Notes: generated from the letters alone by a model not told the origin. A DNA stretch of 64,000 bases from DASUBV01 sp036510065 (GCA_036510065.1 DATCEO010000106.1:62001-126000), one strand, 5' to 3'. Positions 1-9,271 are shown, counted from the first letter of the stretch. A program made the numbers and translations.

Positions 1-260
1 AGGTGGATCTGCTCGGGCGTCGCGCCCGCGGTGGCCGGCTGCTCCCTCGGGCGCTGCAGGGGCAGCGGGAGCGGGGCGGCGGCGAGCAGGCCGGCCTGGC
101 CGGCCCCGACGAGCACCTGGCGACGGGACAGCGACGAGTCGTCGGTGCCGAGCATGGCCACGGCGACGGCTGGCTCCGAGCGTGCCGCCCCGGCCTCCGG
201 AGCGCCGTCCGGGGCGGCATCGGGGTAGCCATCGCCTGGACCGTCGTGCTCGCTGGACAT
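1..260 (-). CDS. N-terminus of Tat-exported purple acid phosphatase-like protein (cut by window edge)
   Basis: Only the first 86 residues lie in the window, reading left off the edge from an ATG at 260. About 48 hydrophilic residues precede a twin-arginine signal (SRRQVLVGAG) and a hydrophobic Ala/Leu stretch, so the protein should be exported folded through Tat. The last visible residues, TPEQIHL, match the start of the fibronectin-like N-terminal domain of actinobacterial purple acid phosphatases (usual form PEQ-hydrophobic-HLTWG). These are secreted metallophosphoesterases that release phosphate. The catalytic domain is not visible, so the family is inferred from that short motif plus the Tat signal. 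Confidence 0.6.
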   Translation of the reverse strand, partial: MSSEHDGPGDGYPDAAPDGAPEAGAARSEPAVAVAMLGTDDSSLSRRQVLVGAGQAGLLAAAPLPLPLQRPREQPATAGATPEQIH

Positions 261-354
261 GGGCCCATCCTGCCGACAGGCCGTGAACTGCCGATGACAG
301 CTCAGTGACCGGCGAGACCAGCGCCGATGAAGACTATGCCGGTTTCGTTACCCG

Positions 355-2718
355 TCAGTGCACGATGTCCCAGGTGGCGGCCTCGATGGCGGCCTCGGTG
401 AGCAGGACGGCGGCGGCGGCGTCGCCGAGCGGGATGAAGCTGTCCTCGCTGGCCACGCGCCGGACCCGGCCGGTGAAGCCCGCGTCGGCCAGGGCCGCGA
501 TCACCCCCTCGGCCACCCCGCCGGTGCGCCGGGTCTCGTCGGCCACCAGCACGCGGCCGGTCGCCGATGCCTCGCGGAGCAGGTCGGCCACGGGCAGCGG
601 CGCAAGCCAGCGCAGGTCGAGGACGCGGCAGCCGATGCCGTCGGCGGCCAGCCGGGCGCAGGCCCGCAGGCTCATCCGCAGGCCGTTGCCGAACGTCACG
701 ATCGTGACATCGGGCCCGTCACCGTAAACCCGGGCCGAGCCCAGCGCGATGTGGCCGGACGCCCACGACGCGGGCGCGTCGTAGGGGGCCAGCCAGCCGT
801 CATCGCCGGGGACGTGCAGGTCGCGCTGATGGTAGAGCGCGATGGGCTCGAGGAAGACGCTCATCGTCCCGTCGACGTCCGCGGCCGCCAGGCAGGTCCG
901 CAGCATGGCGGGCGCGTCGTCCGGCCGGGCCGGGCAGGCGATCACCAGGCCCGGGATGTCGCGGAGCGCCGCCACCGAATTGTCGTTGTGGAAGTGACCG
1001 CCGAATCCCTGCTGGTAGGCCAGGCCGGCGATGCGCACCACCACCGGGTTGCGGTACTGCCCGCGGGAGAAAAACGGCAGCGTGGCGCCTTCGCCCCGGA
1101 TCTGGTCGGCGGCGTTGTGCAGGTAGGCCAGGTACTGGATCTCCGGGACCGGCAGCAGCCCGGCCAGCCCGGCGCCGAGGGCGACCCCGAGAATGGACTG
1201 CTCGTCCAGGACCGAGTCGAACACCCGGCCGGCTCCGAAGCTGCGCAGCAGGCCCCGGGTCACCCCGTAGACCCCGCCCTTGCGGGCGACATCCTCGCCG
1301 AACAGGATCATGCCGGGCCTGGCGGCCAGCTCGTCGGCCAGGGTCCGGTTGATCGCCTGCGCCAGGGTCAGCGGGCCCTCCGCCTCGGGCAGCCGCCCGG
1401 CGAACGCCTGGTGCCGCCCGGAGGCGGCGGCCGTCCGGCCGCGGACCGCCAGCGCGGCGGCTACCGCGTGCGGGCGGCGCGGCGCGATGGGGGCCATGAT
1501 CTCCGCGGCGGTCGTCAGCCGGGGCGCCCGGGCCGCCTGCGCGGCCAGCTCCAGGACCCGCGCCCGGGACTGCTCGTACCGGTCCAGGACTTCCGCGGGG
1601 CTGAGCACCCCGGCGGCGACCAGCATCCCGGCCGTCCCGATGAGCGGGTCCCGCCCGGCGTCGGCGGCGATGTCCGCGGCGCTGCGGTAGGCCGACTCCA
1701 CGTCCGATCCGGCGTGGCCGCCCAGCCGCACCGTCCGCAGGTGCAGGAAGGCCGGCGCGCGCCGCTCGCGGACCCACGACGCGGCGGCCAGCGCGGTGTC
1801 ATGCACCGCCGCGACGTCGTAGCCGTCGGCGTGAAAATACGGGATCGGGCCCTGGCCGGAGTGCGCGGCGGTGATCCAGCCGGGCGGCGTGCGGACGCTG
1901 ACGCCGATCCCGTTGTCCTCGCAGACCAGCAGCAGCGGTATGGGCAGGCCCTGGTAGGCGCAGTAGGCGGCGGTGTTGATGGCGCCGGCCGCGGTGGAGT
2001 GGTTCGCCGAGGCGTCGCCGAAGCTGCACACCACGATCGCGTCCCGGGGACCCGAGCGGTCGCGACCGGGGCGGTCGTGGCCCAGCTTCGCCGCCCGGTC
2101 CAGCGAGAAGGCCAGCCCGACTGCCCGGGGCAGGTGCGAGGCGATGGTCGAGGTCTGCGGGATCACGTTCAGGTCCCGGTGCCCGAAGACCTTGTGGCGG
2201 CCGCCCGCGATCGGCTCGGCCGCCGCGGCGACCAGGCCGAGCAGGACGTCGGTGACGCCGTCCCGCGGCGGGTCGGCCTGCGCGGCCCGCACCAGGTAGA
2301 AGGCGCCCGAGCGGTAGTGCAGCAGCGCCGGGTCGGTGAGCCGGAGCGCCGCGGCCACGCCGGCGTTGCCCTCGTGCCCGGACGAGCCGATGGTGTAGAA
2401 GCCGGCGCCGGTGGCGCGCAGCAGCCGGGCGGCCAGGTCCAGGTGCCGGCTGGCCAGCTGGGCGTCGAACAGCTCCAGGCAGCGCTGCGGGCTGAGCCGG
2501 GGCAGCGCAGCGGCCGGCCCGACCACGCTGAGCCGGCCCCGGCCTGGCGTGGCCGGTGCCGCCTGGCCCGGTGCGGGCTGGCCCGGCGGCTGGGCGGCGG
2601 GCGGCTGGGCGGCGGGGGCGTCCCCGGGCGTCATCACCCGGACCGCGGCGGCGAACCGCAGCTCGACCGGGTCGCGGGCTGCCGCTCCGGCGGCGGTCGC
2701 TGCTGAGTCCGGGCTCAT
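355..2718 (-). CDS. Fused E1 alpha/beta subunits of a thiamine-diphosphate 2-oxoacid dehydrogenase
   Basis: The 787-residue protein joins two subunits that are usually separate. After a Pro/Ala/Gln-rich leader (residues 30-62), an alpha-type half carries the ThDP/Mg motif GDAS at 234 with its downstream Asn in CEDN. The second half, from about residue 440, is a transketolase-like beta subunit with the typical FGEDV segment and GGHFHNDN. The E1 component decarboxylates a 2-oxoacid and passes the acyl group to a lipoyl E2; the motif context resembles branched-chain or pyruvate-type enzymes, but substrate cannot be told. No E2 or E3 gene is adjacent. The ATG at 2718 is supported by a TACGGT hexamer exactly six bases upstream, suggesting a leaderless message. 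It is divergent from the esterase at 2852. Confidence 0.85.
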   Translation of the reverse strand: MSPDSAATAAGAAARDPVELRFAAAVRVMTPGDAPAAQPPAAQPPGQPAPGQAAPATPGRGRLSVVGPAAALPRLSPQRCLELFDAQLASRHLDLAARLLRATGAGFYTIGSSGHEGNAGVAAALRLTDPALLHYRSGAFYLVRAAQADPPRDGVTDVLLGLVAAAAEPIAGGRHKVFGHRDLNVIPQTSTIASHLPRAVGLAFSLDRAAKLGHDRPGRDRSGPRDAIVVCSFGDASANHSTAAGAINTAAYCAYQGLPIPLLLVCEDNGIGVSVRTPPGWITAAHSGQGPIPYFHADGYDVAAVHDTALAAASWVRERRAPAFLHLRTVRLGGHAGSDVESAYRSAADIAADAGRDPLIGTAGMLVAAGVLSPAEVLDRYEQSRARVLELAAQAARAPRLTTAAEIMAPIAPRRPHAVAAALAVRGRTAAASGRHQAFAGRLPEAEGPLTLAQAINRTLADELAARPGMILFGEDVARKGGVYGVTRGLLRSFGAGRVFDSVLDEQSILGVALGAGLAGLLPVPEIQYLAYLHNAADQIRGEGATLPFFSRGQYRNPVVVRIAGLAYQQGFGGHFHNDNSVAALRDIPGLVIACPARPDDAPAMLRTCLAAADVDGTMSVFLEPIALYHQRDLHVPGDDGWLAPYDAPASWASGHIALGSARVYGDGPDVTIVTFGNGLRMSLRACARLAADGIGCRVLDLRWLAPLPVADLLREASATGRVLVADETRRTGGVAEGVIAALADAGFTGRVRRVASEDSFIPLGDAAAAVLLTEAAIEAATWDIVH

Positions 2719-2851
2719 AGTCAGACCGTAGGCTGCCAGAGGGGATCATGCACGGCGGTGATCAGCGGGGCGGGCTGGGGCCGGGGCAAAGGTCCGTTAC
2801 CGCTTGGTGGTGTGATGAGCTGTCGGATCCCGCGACTAAACCGGAGGTCTC

Positions 2852-3880
2852 ATGCTGCCGTGGTCCGCCGATCTGGCCGGACGGCTGGACGAGCACGTCA
2901 TCACCAGCGAGCTGCTGCGCGGCAACCCGCTCGGCGACCCGGCCGACCGGCCGCTGTGGGTGTACGTGCCACCCGGCTACGACGACGACCCGGCCCGCCG
3001 TTACCCGTCGGTCTACATGATCCAGGGCTACACCGGGCACCTGACCATGTGGCGGAACCGGTCCCCGTTCCGGCAGCCGTTCCCCGAGACGGCCGACGCG
3101 ATGTTCGCCCGCGGCGACGCGCCGCCGGCCATCGTGGTCTACGTCGACGCCTGGACCGCTTACGGCGGCAGCCAGTTCGTCGACTCGCCCGGCACCGGCC
3201 GGTACCACTCCTACCTCTGCGAGGAGGTCGTGCCGTGGGTGGACGCGCGCTACCGGACCCGGGCCGACGCGGCGCACCGGGCGATCGCCGGGAAGTCCAG
3301 CGGCGGGTTCGGCGCGATGATCACCCCGATGCTGCGCCCGGACCTGTTCGGCGCGCTGGCCACGCACGCGGGGGACACCCTGTACGAGCATTGCTACCTG
3401 CGGGAGTTCGGGCCGGCCGTCCGGCTGCTGCGCGGCTATGACGGCGACATCTGGCGGTGGTGGGACGACTTCCGCTCGCGGGTGGCGTTTACCAAGCCGG
3501 CCGACCACGTGCTGCTGGGCCTGCTCGGCGTGGCGGCGTGCTTCTCGGCCCGCGAGGACGGCTCGGTCGAGCTGCCGTTCGACCCGCGCACGGGAGCGGT
3601 GCGGCCCGAGGTCTGGGAGCGCTGGCTGGACTGGGACCCGGTGCGGATGGCCGCCCGCTACCCGACGGCGCTGCGCTCGCTGCACTCCATCTGGATCGAC
3701 GCCGGGACCTCCGACGAGTTCTCCCTGGACCTGGGCGCGACCGCCTTCCGGGCGGCGCTGGCGGACGTCGGCGTGCCCGACGACGTGGTCTTCTTCGAGC
3801 TGTTCGAGGGGACCCACACGGCCATCGACTACCGCTACCCGATGTCCCTGGCCTGGCTCTGCCAGCGGATGGCGCGGTAA
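2852..3880 (+). CDS. Alpha/beta-hydrolase fold esterase (esterase D / PF00756-like)
   Basis: This 342-residue protein has no signal peptide and looks cytoplasmic. The nucleophile elbow is GKSSGG at 147-152, with Ser149 as the likely nucleophile, and a C-terminal GTHTAIDYRYP supplies the likely catalytic His. An early VYVPPGYDDDPARRYPS strand-turn is typical of the esterase D/trehalose-mycolyltransferase-like family. These enzymes hydrolyse carboxyl esters or act as acyl transferases; the substrate is unknown. A GGAGG ribosome site four bases before the ATG supports the start. The gene is divergent from the E1 fusion. Confidence 0.85.
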   Translation: MLPWSADLAGRLDEHVITSELLRGNPLGDPADRPLWVYVPPGYDDDPARRYPSVYMIQGYTGHLTMWRNRSPFRQPFPETADAMFARGDAPPAIVVYVDAWTAYGGSQFVDSPGTGRYHSYLCEEVVPWVDARYRTRADAAHRAIAGKSSGGFGAMITPMLRPDLFGALATHAGDTLYEHCYLREFGPAVRLLRGYDGDIWRWWDDFRSRVAFTKPADHVLLGLLGVAACFSAREDGSVELPFDPRTGAVRPEVWERWLDWDPVRMAARYPTALRSLHSIWIDAGTSDEFSLDLGATAFRAALADVGVPDDVVFFELFEGTHTAIDYRYPMSLAWLCQRMAR

Positions 3881-3966
3881 ATCTCGCGTGAACGATCGCG
3901 GCCCGGCATACGTGCTGGAGGTGGTGGGGGCCTGACGACACCGCCCGATCGAACGGAGATAGCGAT

Positions 3967-4548
3967 ATGCGTAACCTATGGTGGGCAGCGCCCGGCGCTG
4001 CGGCGGGCCTGGTCTTGCTGGCCGCCTGCGGAAGTAGTTCGAGCAGCAGCGGCACCTCGGGGGGATCGGCCACCTCGGCGCCGGCGGCCGCCTCCAGTAG
4101 CACGCCGACCTCGGCGGGCGCGGGGCCCAGCACGTCGGCGACCGGCATCACGACGGCCAAGACGAGCAAGGGGACCGTGCTGACCACCGCCAACGGCTTC
4201 ACGATCTACTGGTTCGCCATCGACACCCCGACCAAGTCGAACTGCAGCGCCAGCTGCGCCGGCTTCTGGCCGCCGCTGACCGGCACGCCGACGGCAGCCT
4301 CCAGCGCCGCGCTGACCGGCAAGTTCGGGACCATCAAGCGCGCCGACGGCACGGTCCAGGCCACCTACGACGGTCACCCGCTGTACATATTCGCGGGCGA
4401 CAAGAAGGCGGGCCAGGTGAACGGCAACGACATCAACACCAGCGGCGGCCTTTGGTGGGCGACCACCCCGACGGGCGCGAAGCTGACCGCGGCCACGTCG
4501 AAGGCCTCCCCGTCGCCGTCCAAGTCGGGTGGCGGCTACGGGTACTGA
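3967..4548 (+). CDS. Lipoprotein with COG4315-type secreted repeats
   Basis: A hydrophobic signal ends in the lipobox LAAC with Cys21 as the lipidation site, followed by a Ser/Thr/Ala-rich linker to about residue 60. The folded part holds two related repeats, recognisable as GFTIYWFAIDTP...CSASCAGFWPPL and GHPLYIFAGDKKAGQ...GGLWWATTP, the pattern of the actinobacterial secreted-repeat lipoproteins (PF03640-like). Function of the family is not established; membership in envelope or redox processes is suggested by its Cys pair. The start has a GGAG site. A strong hairpin at 4630-4671 follows the gene. Confidence 0.85.
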   Translation: MRNLWWAAPGAAAGLVLLAACGSSSSSSGTSGGSATSAPAAASSSTPTSAGAGPSTSATGITTAKTSKGTVLTTANGFTIYWFAIDTPTKSNCSASCAGFWPPLTGTPTAASSAALTGKFGTIKRADGTVQATYDGHPLYIFAGDKKAGQVNGNDINTSGGLWWATTPTGAKLTAATSKASPSPSKSGGGYGY

Positions 4549-4629
4549 TCCCCGGGTGGCCGGCGGCTGATCTCGCGCCAGGCTGCCTGCGGCCCGCCGC
4601 CCGGGTGGCGGCCGGGCTTCCCCAGATCG

Positions 4630-4671
4630 GCGCCAGTCAGGGCCTTACCAGCCTCAGGCCCTGGCTGGCGC
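4630..4671 (+). terminator. Long hairpin after the lipoprotein gene
   Basis: Two 16-base arms (4630-4645 and 4656-4671) pair with a single T/G wobble around a 10-base loop. The hairpin lies about 80 bases after the lipoprotein stop and before the FAD oxidoreductase, which fits an actinobacterial terminator without a U tract. Confidence 0.6.
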
Positions 4672-4766
4672 TTAGGTTCGCCTGGTTCCGCAGGCCGACG
4701 CCGACCTGCGTGAGATGGGCGAGTGCGGGACTAGCCCGGCGCCGGCTGGTTCGCCAGACTGGTGCG

Positions 4767-6035
4767 ATGAACCCGGACATCGTCGTCATCGGGGCCGGCG
4801 CGCTCGGCCTGAGCACGGCTCTGCACTGCGCGCTGAAGGGCCGGACCGTCGTGGTGGTCGAGCGGGATGCCCCCGGCTCGCAGGCTTCTGGCCGGGCGGC
4901 CGGCCTGTTCAAGTCGGTCCAGGCCGACGAGCTGCGCACGGCCTTGGCCCGGCGCAGCATCACCAGGGCGGTGAGCTTCAGCGACTGGGCCCGCGTGCCG
5001 CTGGAGGTGGCGCGATCGGGCAGCTTCCTGGTCGCGCGGACCGATGAGCACCAGGCGCACCTGCGCGTGGAGGCCGGACGGTCTCGCGGCTGGGGCGCCG
5101 ACGTCACCGAGGCCGGTCCGGGCGAGCTGTCCCGCCGGGTTTCCTATTACCACGGCGATGGCCGCGAGCTGGCTCTGTGGTGTCCCGAGGACGTCTACAT
5201 CGAGGAGCCCACGCACCTGGTCCGGGCGCTGGCGGCTGCCTGCCGGCGGCACGGGGTCGAGCTCTTGGAGTCGGAGGCGGTGACCGAGATCTCGCTGCGG
5301 GGCGGCCAGGTGACCGGCCTGCGGACGGCGCGCCGTTCCATGACGGCCACGACAGTGGTGGACGCGGCCGGCGCCTGGACCCGCCAGGTCGCCGAGTTGG
5401 CGCGGGAGAGCCATGCGGCACCAAGCCATGCGGCACCAAGCCGGGCGGCACCGGGCCGGGCGGCGGGGCCGGCGGTGGCCGTGGCGCCGGTCCGGCACCA
5501 GCTGCTGATCACCGAGCCTGCCGCGGGCCTGAAGGGGGTCCAGCCGATCGTCCGGGTGGTCGACGCGGCCGTGTACCTGCGCCCGGCCCGCGGCGGCCTG
5601 ATGCTCGGGGGGTTCGAGGCCGACCCGCTGCCGGTCGACCCGCGCTCGCAGCCTGCCACGTTCCGCACCGACGACCTCCCGCTCGACCTGGGCGTGCTGC
5701 GCAAGATGGGCGCTCTGGTCGCGGCGCAGGTGCCGCTGGCCGGCGAGCTGGCCGTGGCCGAGCACCGCGGCGGGATGTTCACGATGACCCCGGACGGCCG
5801 GTTCATCGCCGGTCCGGTGCCCGACGTGCCGGGGCTGTGGGTAGCCAGCGGCTGCAACGGGTCCGGCTTCTCCTCCTCGCTGGCCATCGGCGAGGCGCTG
5901 GCGGGCTGGATCACCGACATGCCCGGCCGGCTCGACATCAGCGCGCTCTCGCCGGCCCGGTTCGGACCGCTGACCGACGAAGCCCTGATAACGGATGGTG
6001 TCTGGCAGTACGCCCACTACTACGACCCCGCCTGA
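4767..6035 (+). CDS. FAD-dependent oxidoreductase of the D-amino-acid oxidase/sarcosine oxidase (DAO) family
   Basis: The 422-residue flavoprotein starts with a Rossmann motif GAGALG at 9-14 and an acidic ERD end of the second strand. The C-terminal GLWVASGCNGSGFSSSLAIGEALAGWI is the FAD-binding closing motif of the DAO family. Such enzymes oxidise secondary or D-amino acids or related amines with O2 or another acceptor; the substrate is open. An Ala/His/Pro/Ser low-complexity insert near residue 220 (repeated HAAPS) is encoded by a short tandem DNA repeat. The in-frame reading region extends upstream, but homology begins here and CAGACT sits six bases before this ATG, consistent with a leaderless start. 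Confidence 0.85.
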   Translation: MNPDIVVIGAGALGLSTALHCALKGRTVVVVERDAPGSQASGRAAGLFKSVQADELRTALARRSITRAVSFSDWARVPLEVARSGSFLVARTDEHQAHLRVEAGRSRGWGADVTEAGPGELSRRVSYYHGDGRELALWCPEDVYIEEPTHLVRALAAACRRHGVELLESEAVTEISLRGGQVTGLRTARRSMTATTVVDAAGAWTRQVAELARESHAAPSHAAPSRAAPGRAAGPAVAVAPVRHQLLITEPAAGLKGVQPIVRVVDAAVYLRPARGGLMLGGFEADPLPVDPRSQPATFRTDDLPLDLGVLRKMGALVAAQVPLAGELAVAEHRGGMFTMTPDGRFIAGPVPDVPGLWVASGCNGSGFSSSLAIGEALAGWITDMPGRLDISALSPARFGPLTDEALITDGVWQYAHYYDPA

Positions 6036-6157
6036 GGGCCGGGCATCGCGGGGCCCAGCCGGCCCGTCTGCAGTCGCGGCGCGTCTGCCGATGAGTTGGG
6101 CTGGCCTGCTCGGTATGTATTCACGAGCAGATACCCGACTCACAGACGAGGACGACT

Positions 6158-6574
6158 ATGGACAGCAACTACCCGGCCGCAGTCCTGCACAGGACCGACG
6201 GCGACGTCCTGGCGGTTATCCAGGAGCAGTACGCCGCCTGGGCCAGGGGCGACGCTGAGGCGCTCGCCGCCTGCTACACCGACGACGCGACCGTCGTGCA
6301 GCCCGGCGTCTACAAGACGAGCAGGGCGGAGATCCAGGCCACGTTCGTGGCGGCCTTCGCCGGCCCGCTGAAGGGCTCGCGGGTCCTGGACCAGACGCAG
6401 AGCGTCCGGTTCCTCGGCGACGACGCGGTCATCGTGATCAGCGAGGCCGGTGTCCTGATGGTGGCCGAGGCCGAACTGCCGCCCGGCCGCCTGATCCGGG
6501 CGACCTGGGTGCTCGCCCGCCAAGGCGACGATAGGTGGCTCATCGCGGCGTTCCAGAGCAGCGCCGCAGCCTGA
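6158..6574 (+). CDS. SgcJ/EcaC-type NTF2-like (SnoaL fold) protein
   Basis: The 138-residue protein has the NTF2-like layout: helix with IQEQYAAWARGDAEALAACYTDDATVV, a central beta sheet, and a final WVLARQGDDRWLIAAFQSS strand. Members are small hydrolase-, isomerase- or oxidase-like enzymes or dimeric binding proteins; many annotated SgcJ/EcaC proteins have no known reaction. GAGGA precedes the ATG. It is convergent with the nucleotidyltransferase gene. Confidence 0.8.
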   Translation: MDSNYPAAVLHRTDGDVLAVIQEQYAAWARGDAEALAACYTDDATVVQPGVYKTSRAEIQATFVAAFAGPLKGSRVLDQTQSVRFLGDDAVIVISEAGVLMVAEAELPPGRLIRATWVLARQGDDRWLIAAFQSSAAA

Positions 6575-6581
6575 GCTGGCT

Positions 6582-6597
6582 GGCTGGCCGGCCAGCC
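6582..6597. terminator. Perfect 16-bp palindrome between convergent genes
   Basis: GGCTGGCCGGCCAGCC is fully self-complementary and lies in the 58-base gap between two convergent genes. It could serve as a bidirectional terminator, though with no loop and the local GGCC-rich composition this is weak. Confidence 0.3.
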
Positions 6598-6632
6598 GGA
6601 GCCGATCTGGCTGGCCGGCCGTCCGGGCGGTG

Positions 6633-7661
6633 CTACCGGCGGGCCGCCTGGCAGGGGTCGGCATGCTCGTGGCCCTGGGTGACCAGGTACCACCCGCGGA
6701 AGGCCGCCTCGCGATCCGCGCCGTCCGGCCCCGGCACCAGCCTGCCGGCGGCGGCGTCCGGGCGCGCTGGCGCCCCCCACTGGCCCATCGCGTCGAGGTA
6801 GGCCTGCCGGTGCGGGCAGATGCCGCCGGGAGGGGTTATCGACGCCAGGTCGGCGACGATGTAACGGGCTATCGCCGTCGGCAGCGCCGCTGCCTGGTCG
6901 GCGGGCAGCCGTCGGCCGATGTCGGCCAGCAGCGCGGCGAGAGCCTGGCCAGCGGACAGCAGCCGGGCCGGATCCAGGTCGGCAACCGTGGCTTCCATCT
7001 CGGCCGGCACCCCGCCAGGCGCGAAGTCCAGGATGCTCGTCAGGCCGTACCGAGAGGGAACATCCAGCGCCACGGCCCAGAGCCGCCACAGCTGGTCCCG
7101 CGCCTCGCCCAGCCGGGCCAGGGCCTCCCAGGGTGACTGGCGCCGCAGGTATTTGCCCAGGTCGGCGAGGGCACACCAGCCCAGGAAGGCCCACTCGCGC
7201 ACCTGCGCCGGCGTGACGGCGGCCGGCGGCTCGCTCGCGATCACGATGCAGCCATCAGGGTCATAGAGCACGACCACGCCCGGGATGGCGCCGGCCTCTA
7301 CCGACGCCGGGAAGATCACCAGGTCGACCTGGCAGCGGTCGGCGAACTGGGCGAAGATCCGTTCGTGGGTTACGGTGACCCCGGGCAGCTGGTGCTGGAA
7401 GCTCTCGACGAGGTCGCCCAGCCGGTCCACGCCGCGGCGGACCTCCGCGGCGATCGCGGGGAATGCCCCCTCCCGGATCCCCACGGCCACATCCAGGTCG
7501 GAGAGGCCATCCCCGGCACCGCGCCCGACCGAGCAGCCGATCACCAGCCACCGGATGCCGTCGACGGCCTCACACAGGTTCAGCAGCCGGTCCAGAATCG
7601 GCCGCTGTCCATCGAGCTCATGAGGCAGCTGCGCGATCCAGGCCCGTCCGTCGTGATCCAT
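6633..7661 (-). CDS. Nucleotidyltransferase-fold protein
   Basis: The 342-residue protein carries the pol-beta-type nucleotidyltransferase signature GCSVGRGAGDGLSDLDVAV near residue 43, with the two metal-binding Asp in DLD and a third in VDLVIF. The rest is helical and lacks a second recognised domain. The architecture resembles aminoglycoside nucleotidyltransferases, but there is no proof of drug modification. CATCAT is located six bases before the ATG, so the message may be leaderless. Confidence 0.7.
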   Translation of the reverse strand: MDHDGRAWIAQLPHELDGQRPILDRLLNLCEAVDGIRWLVIGCSVGRGAGDGLSDLDVAVGIREGAFPAIAAEVRRGVDRLGDLVESFQHQLPGVTVTHERIFAQFADRCQVDLVIFPASVEAGAIPGVVVLYDPDGCIVIASEPPAAVTPAQVREWAFLGWCALADLGKYLRRQSPWEALARLGEARDQLWRLWAVALDVPSRYGLTSILDFAPGGVPAEMEATVADLDPARLLSAGQALAALLADIGRRLPADQAAALPTAIARYIVADLASITPPGGICPHRQAYLDAMGQWGAPARPDAAAGRLVPGPDGADREAAFRGWYLVTQGHEHADPCQAARR

Positions 7662-7774
7662 GCAGCCATGATGCCGGCGGGGTAGCCCCAGGCACGCGGG
7701 CGGGGTGCCGACGCGCCGATGCCGACCGGCCCGGCCGGGGTCACAGGACCCTGATGGTCAAGAGCGGTGGCAGG

Positions 7775-8767
7775 TCAGGGTGGCGGAGCCAGGACGGTTA
7801 GGGCGGCGGGCAGTACCTGGATGGTCAGCTCCGTCCTGGCCGGCAGCGGGGACGCCCACGGCAGGGTCTCGCCGTCGGCGGCGACCGGCATCGCCCGGTC
7901 CATGGCCAGCGTCACGGCGGCGGCGCGGTCCAGCCCGACCTGGGCCAGCGAAACGTGCGCGCCCGTCCTGATCCTGAGCAGTACCCGGAGGAAGGCGAGC
8001 CTCGGGCCGTCCCGCATGGCCACGATGTCCAGGACTCCGTCGTCGATCCGGGCCGGGGGAGCGACCATCATGCCCGCGCCGAAGTAGGCCGAGTTGGCGA
8101 CGACGACGGCATAACCAGCGAATTCCCGGTCCAGTGCCCAGGCCGTCGTGGCTGCGGCTGCGACCTGGGCTGAGCTGGGGGGCGAGGGCAGGGCTGGGGC
8201 CGGGACAGCGCGCGCCGCCGGCTCCAGCCGGAACCTGACTGGGCGCCAGGCCGCCAGCGCGCGCAGCGCCGCTGCCGGGTACACGGCAGGGCCGCGCAGC
8301 CAGCGGGCCGCGTTGGCGATCTCGCCGGCCACCGACGGCACGCCGGTGTACACGCTGCCCGCGACCACGCAGGCCGGCCAGCCCGGCGTGCTGACGCTGA
8401 TCAGGTCGATCCGCCGGGTCTGGCCACGGGCCAGCACGTCGGCCGCGGCCCGGGGCGCGGCCGGCAGGCCCAGGACGCGCGCCAGGTCGTTGCCCCGGCC
8501 GGCCGGGATGATCGCGAATGTGGCCCCCGCGGCGGCGGCGACGCCGGCCAGTGCCCCGGCCAGCCCGTCGCCGCCGACAGCGACGACAATCTTCCCGTCA
8601 CTGGCCGCCGCGGCCGCCAGCTCCCGGGCGTGCGGCAAGCTCGCGGACCTCGTGGCCTCAAAGCTCAGGCCCAGCTCAGCCAGTCGCGCGGTCGCCTCCG
8701 GGAGCAGGCGAAGGGACCGGCCGCCGCCGGCGACCGGGTTGACGATCAGGCAGAATGCGCCAGCCAC
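7775..8767 (-). CDS. Diacylglycerol/sphingosine kinase-like lipid kinase (YegS/DagK family)
   Basis: The 330-residue protein has the family's N-terminal IVNPVAGGGRS, then GGDGL and GRGNDLARVLG nucleotide-binding motifs, and a C-terminal beta domain with AGMMVAPPARIDDGVLDIV. It should phosphorylate a membrane lipid at the cytoplasmic face. The usual GGDGT has Leu in place of Thr here, which may alter ATP binding. A GGAGGA site precedes a GTG start. Divergent from cutA with about 100 bases between. Confidence 0.85.
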   Translation of the reverse strand: MAGAFCLIVNPVAGGGRSLRLLPEATARLAELGLSFEATRSASLPHARELAAAAASDGKIVVAVGGDGLAGALAGVAAAAGATFAIIPAGRGNDLARVLGLPAAPRAAADVLARGQTRRIDLISVSTPGWPACVVAGSVYTGVPSVAGEIANAARWLRGPAVYPAAALRALAAWRPVRFRLEPAARAVPAPALPSPPSSAQVAAAATTAWALDREFAGYAVVVANSAYFGAGMMVAPPARIDDGVLDIVAMRDGPRLAFLRVLLRIRTGAHVSLAQVGLDRAAAVTLAMDRAMPVAADGETLPWASPLPARTELTIQVLPAALTVLAPPP

Positions 8768-8868
8768 AAGCAGGTCCTCCTCCGCCGTCCGCGCGGTCAG
8801 GGTATCGGCGGCGCGAAGCGTCTGGAACGTCGTGCCGGGCCTCGCGGCAACAGCGTACGATCATGGTC

Positions 8869-9222
8869 ATGCCGGGCAACAGCCCCGCGGCCGGCACCGA
8901 GCCGCAGTTTCTTCAGGTGCAGACAACGACCGACTCGCGTGCCGAGGCGATAGAGCTCGGGCACGCTGCCGTGGCGGCGCGGCTTGCCGCCTGCGCCCAG
9001 GTGTCTGGCCCGATCTCGAGCATGTACTGGTGGGAAGACACCATCGAGCGGTCGGAAGAATGGCTGATCCTGCTCAAGCTCCCGGCGGACCGCTATGACG
9101 AGCTAGCTGACTTCCTGGCCGAGCGGCACAGCTACGACGAGCCAGAGATCGTCGCGGTGCCGATCGTGGCGGGCTCGGAGGCCTATCTAAGCTGGGTAGA
9201 GGACGAGACCCGCCCGGAGTAA
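8869..9222 (+). CDS. cutA: CutA-type divalent ion tolerance protein
   Basis: The protein of 117 residues shows the CutA ferredoxin-like core: LQVQTTTDSRAEAIELGHAAVAARLAACAQV, then the hallmark SMYWWEDTIERSEEWLILLK and the C-terminal YLSWVEDETRPE. CutA forms stable trimers and is linked to metal tolerance, with unclear mechanism. Another in-frame ATG lies two codons upstream at 8863; the TACGAT hexamer at 8856-8861 with seven bases to 8869 favours the second ATG and a leaderless transcript. Confidence 0.88.
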   Translation: MPGNSPAAGTEPQFLQVQTTTDSRAEAIELGHAAVAARLAACAQVSGPISSMYWWEDTIERSEEWLILLKLPADRYDELADFLAERHSYDEPEIVAVPIVAGSEAYLSWVEDETRPE

Positions 9223-9271
9223 GCCCCGCGACGCTCCCCGCGCGGGCTGAGCCCGGCGCAGAGGGGGCGTG

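Noticed and set aside
341..352. GTTTC and GTTAC adjacent near 345 as a GlnR site
   Set aside because: The two pentamers abut with no six-base spacer, so they do not form a GlnR box.
358..2706. A 782-codon open frame on the plus strand opposite the E1 fusion
   Set aside because: It mirrors the real gene, its composition (Gly/Arg/Val/Gln-rich) is that of an antisense frame in high-GC DNA, and it has no motif.
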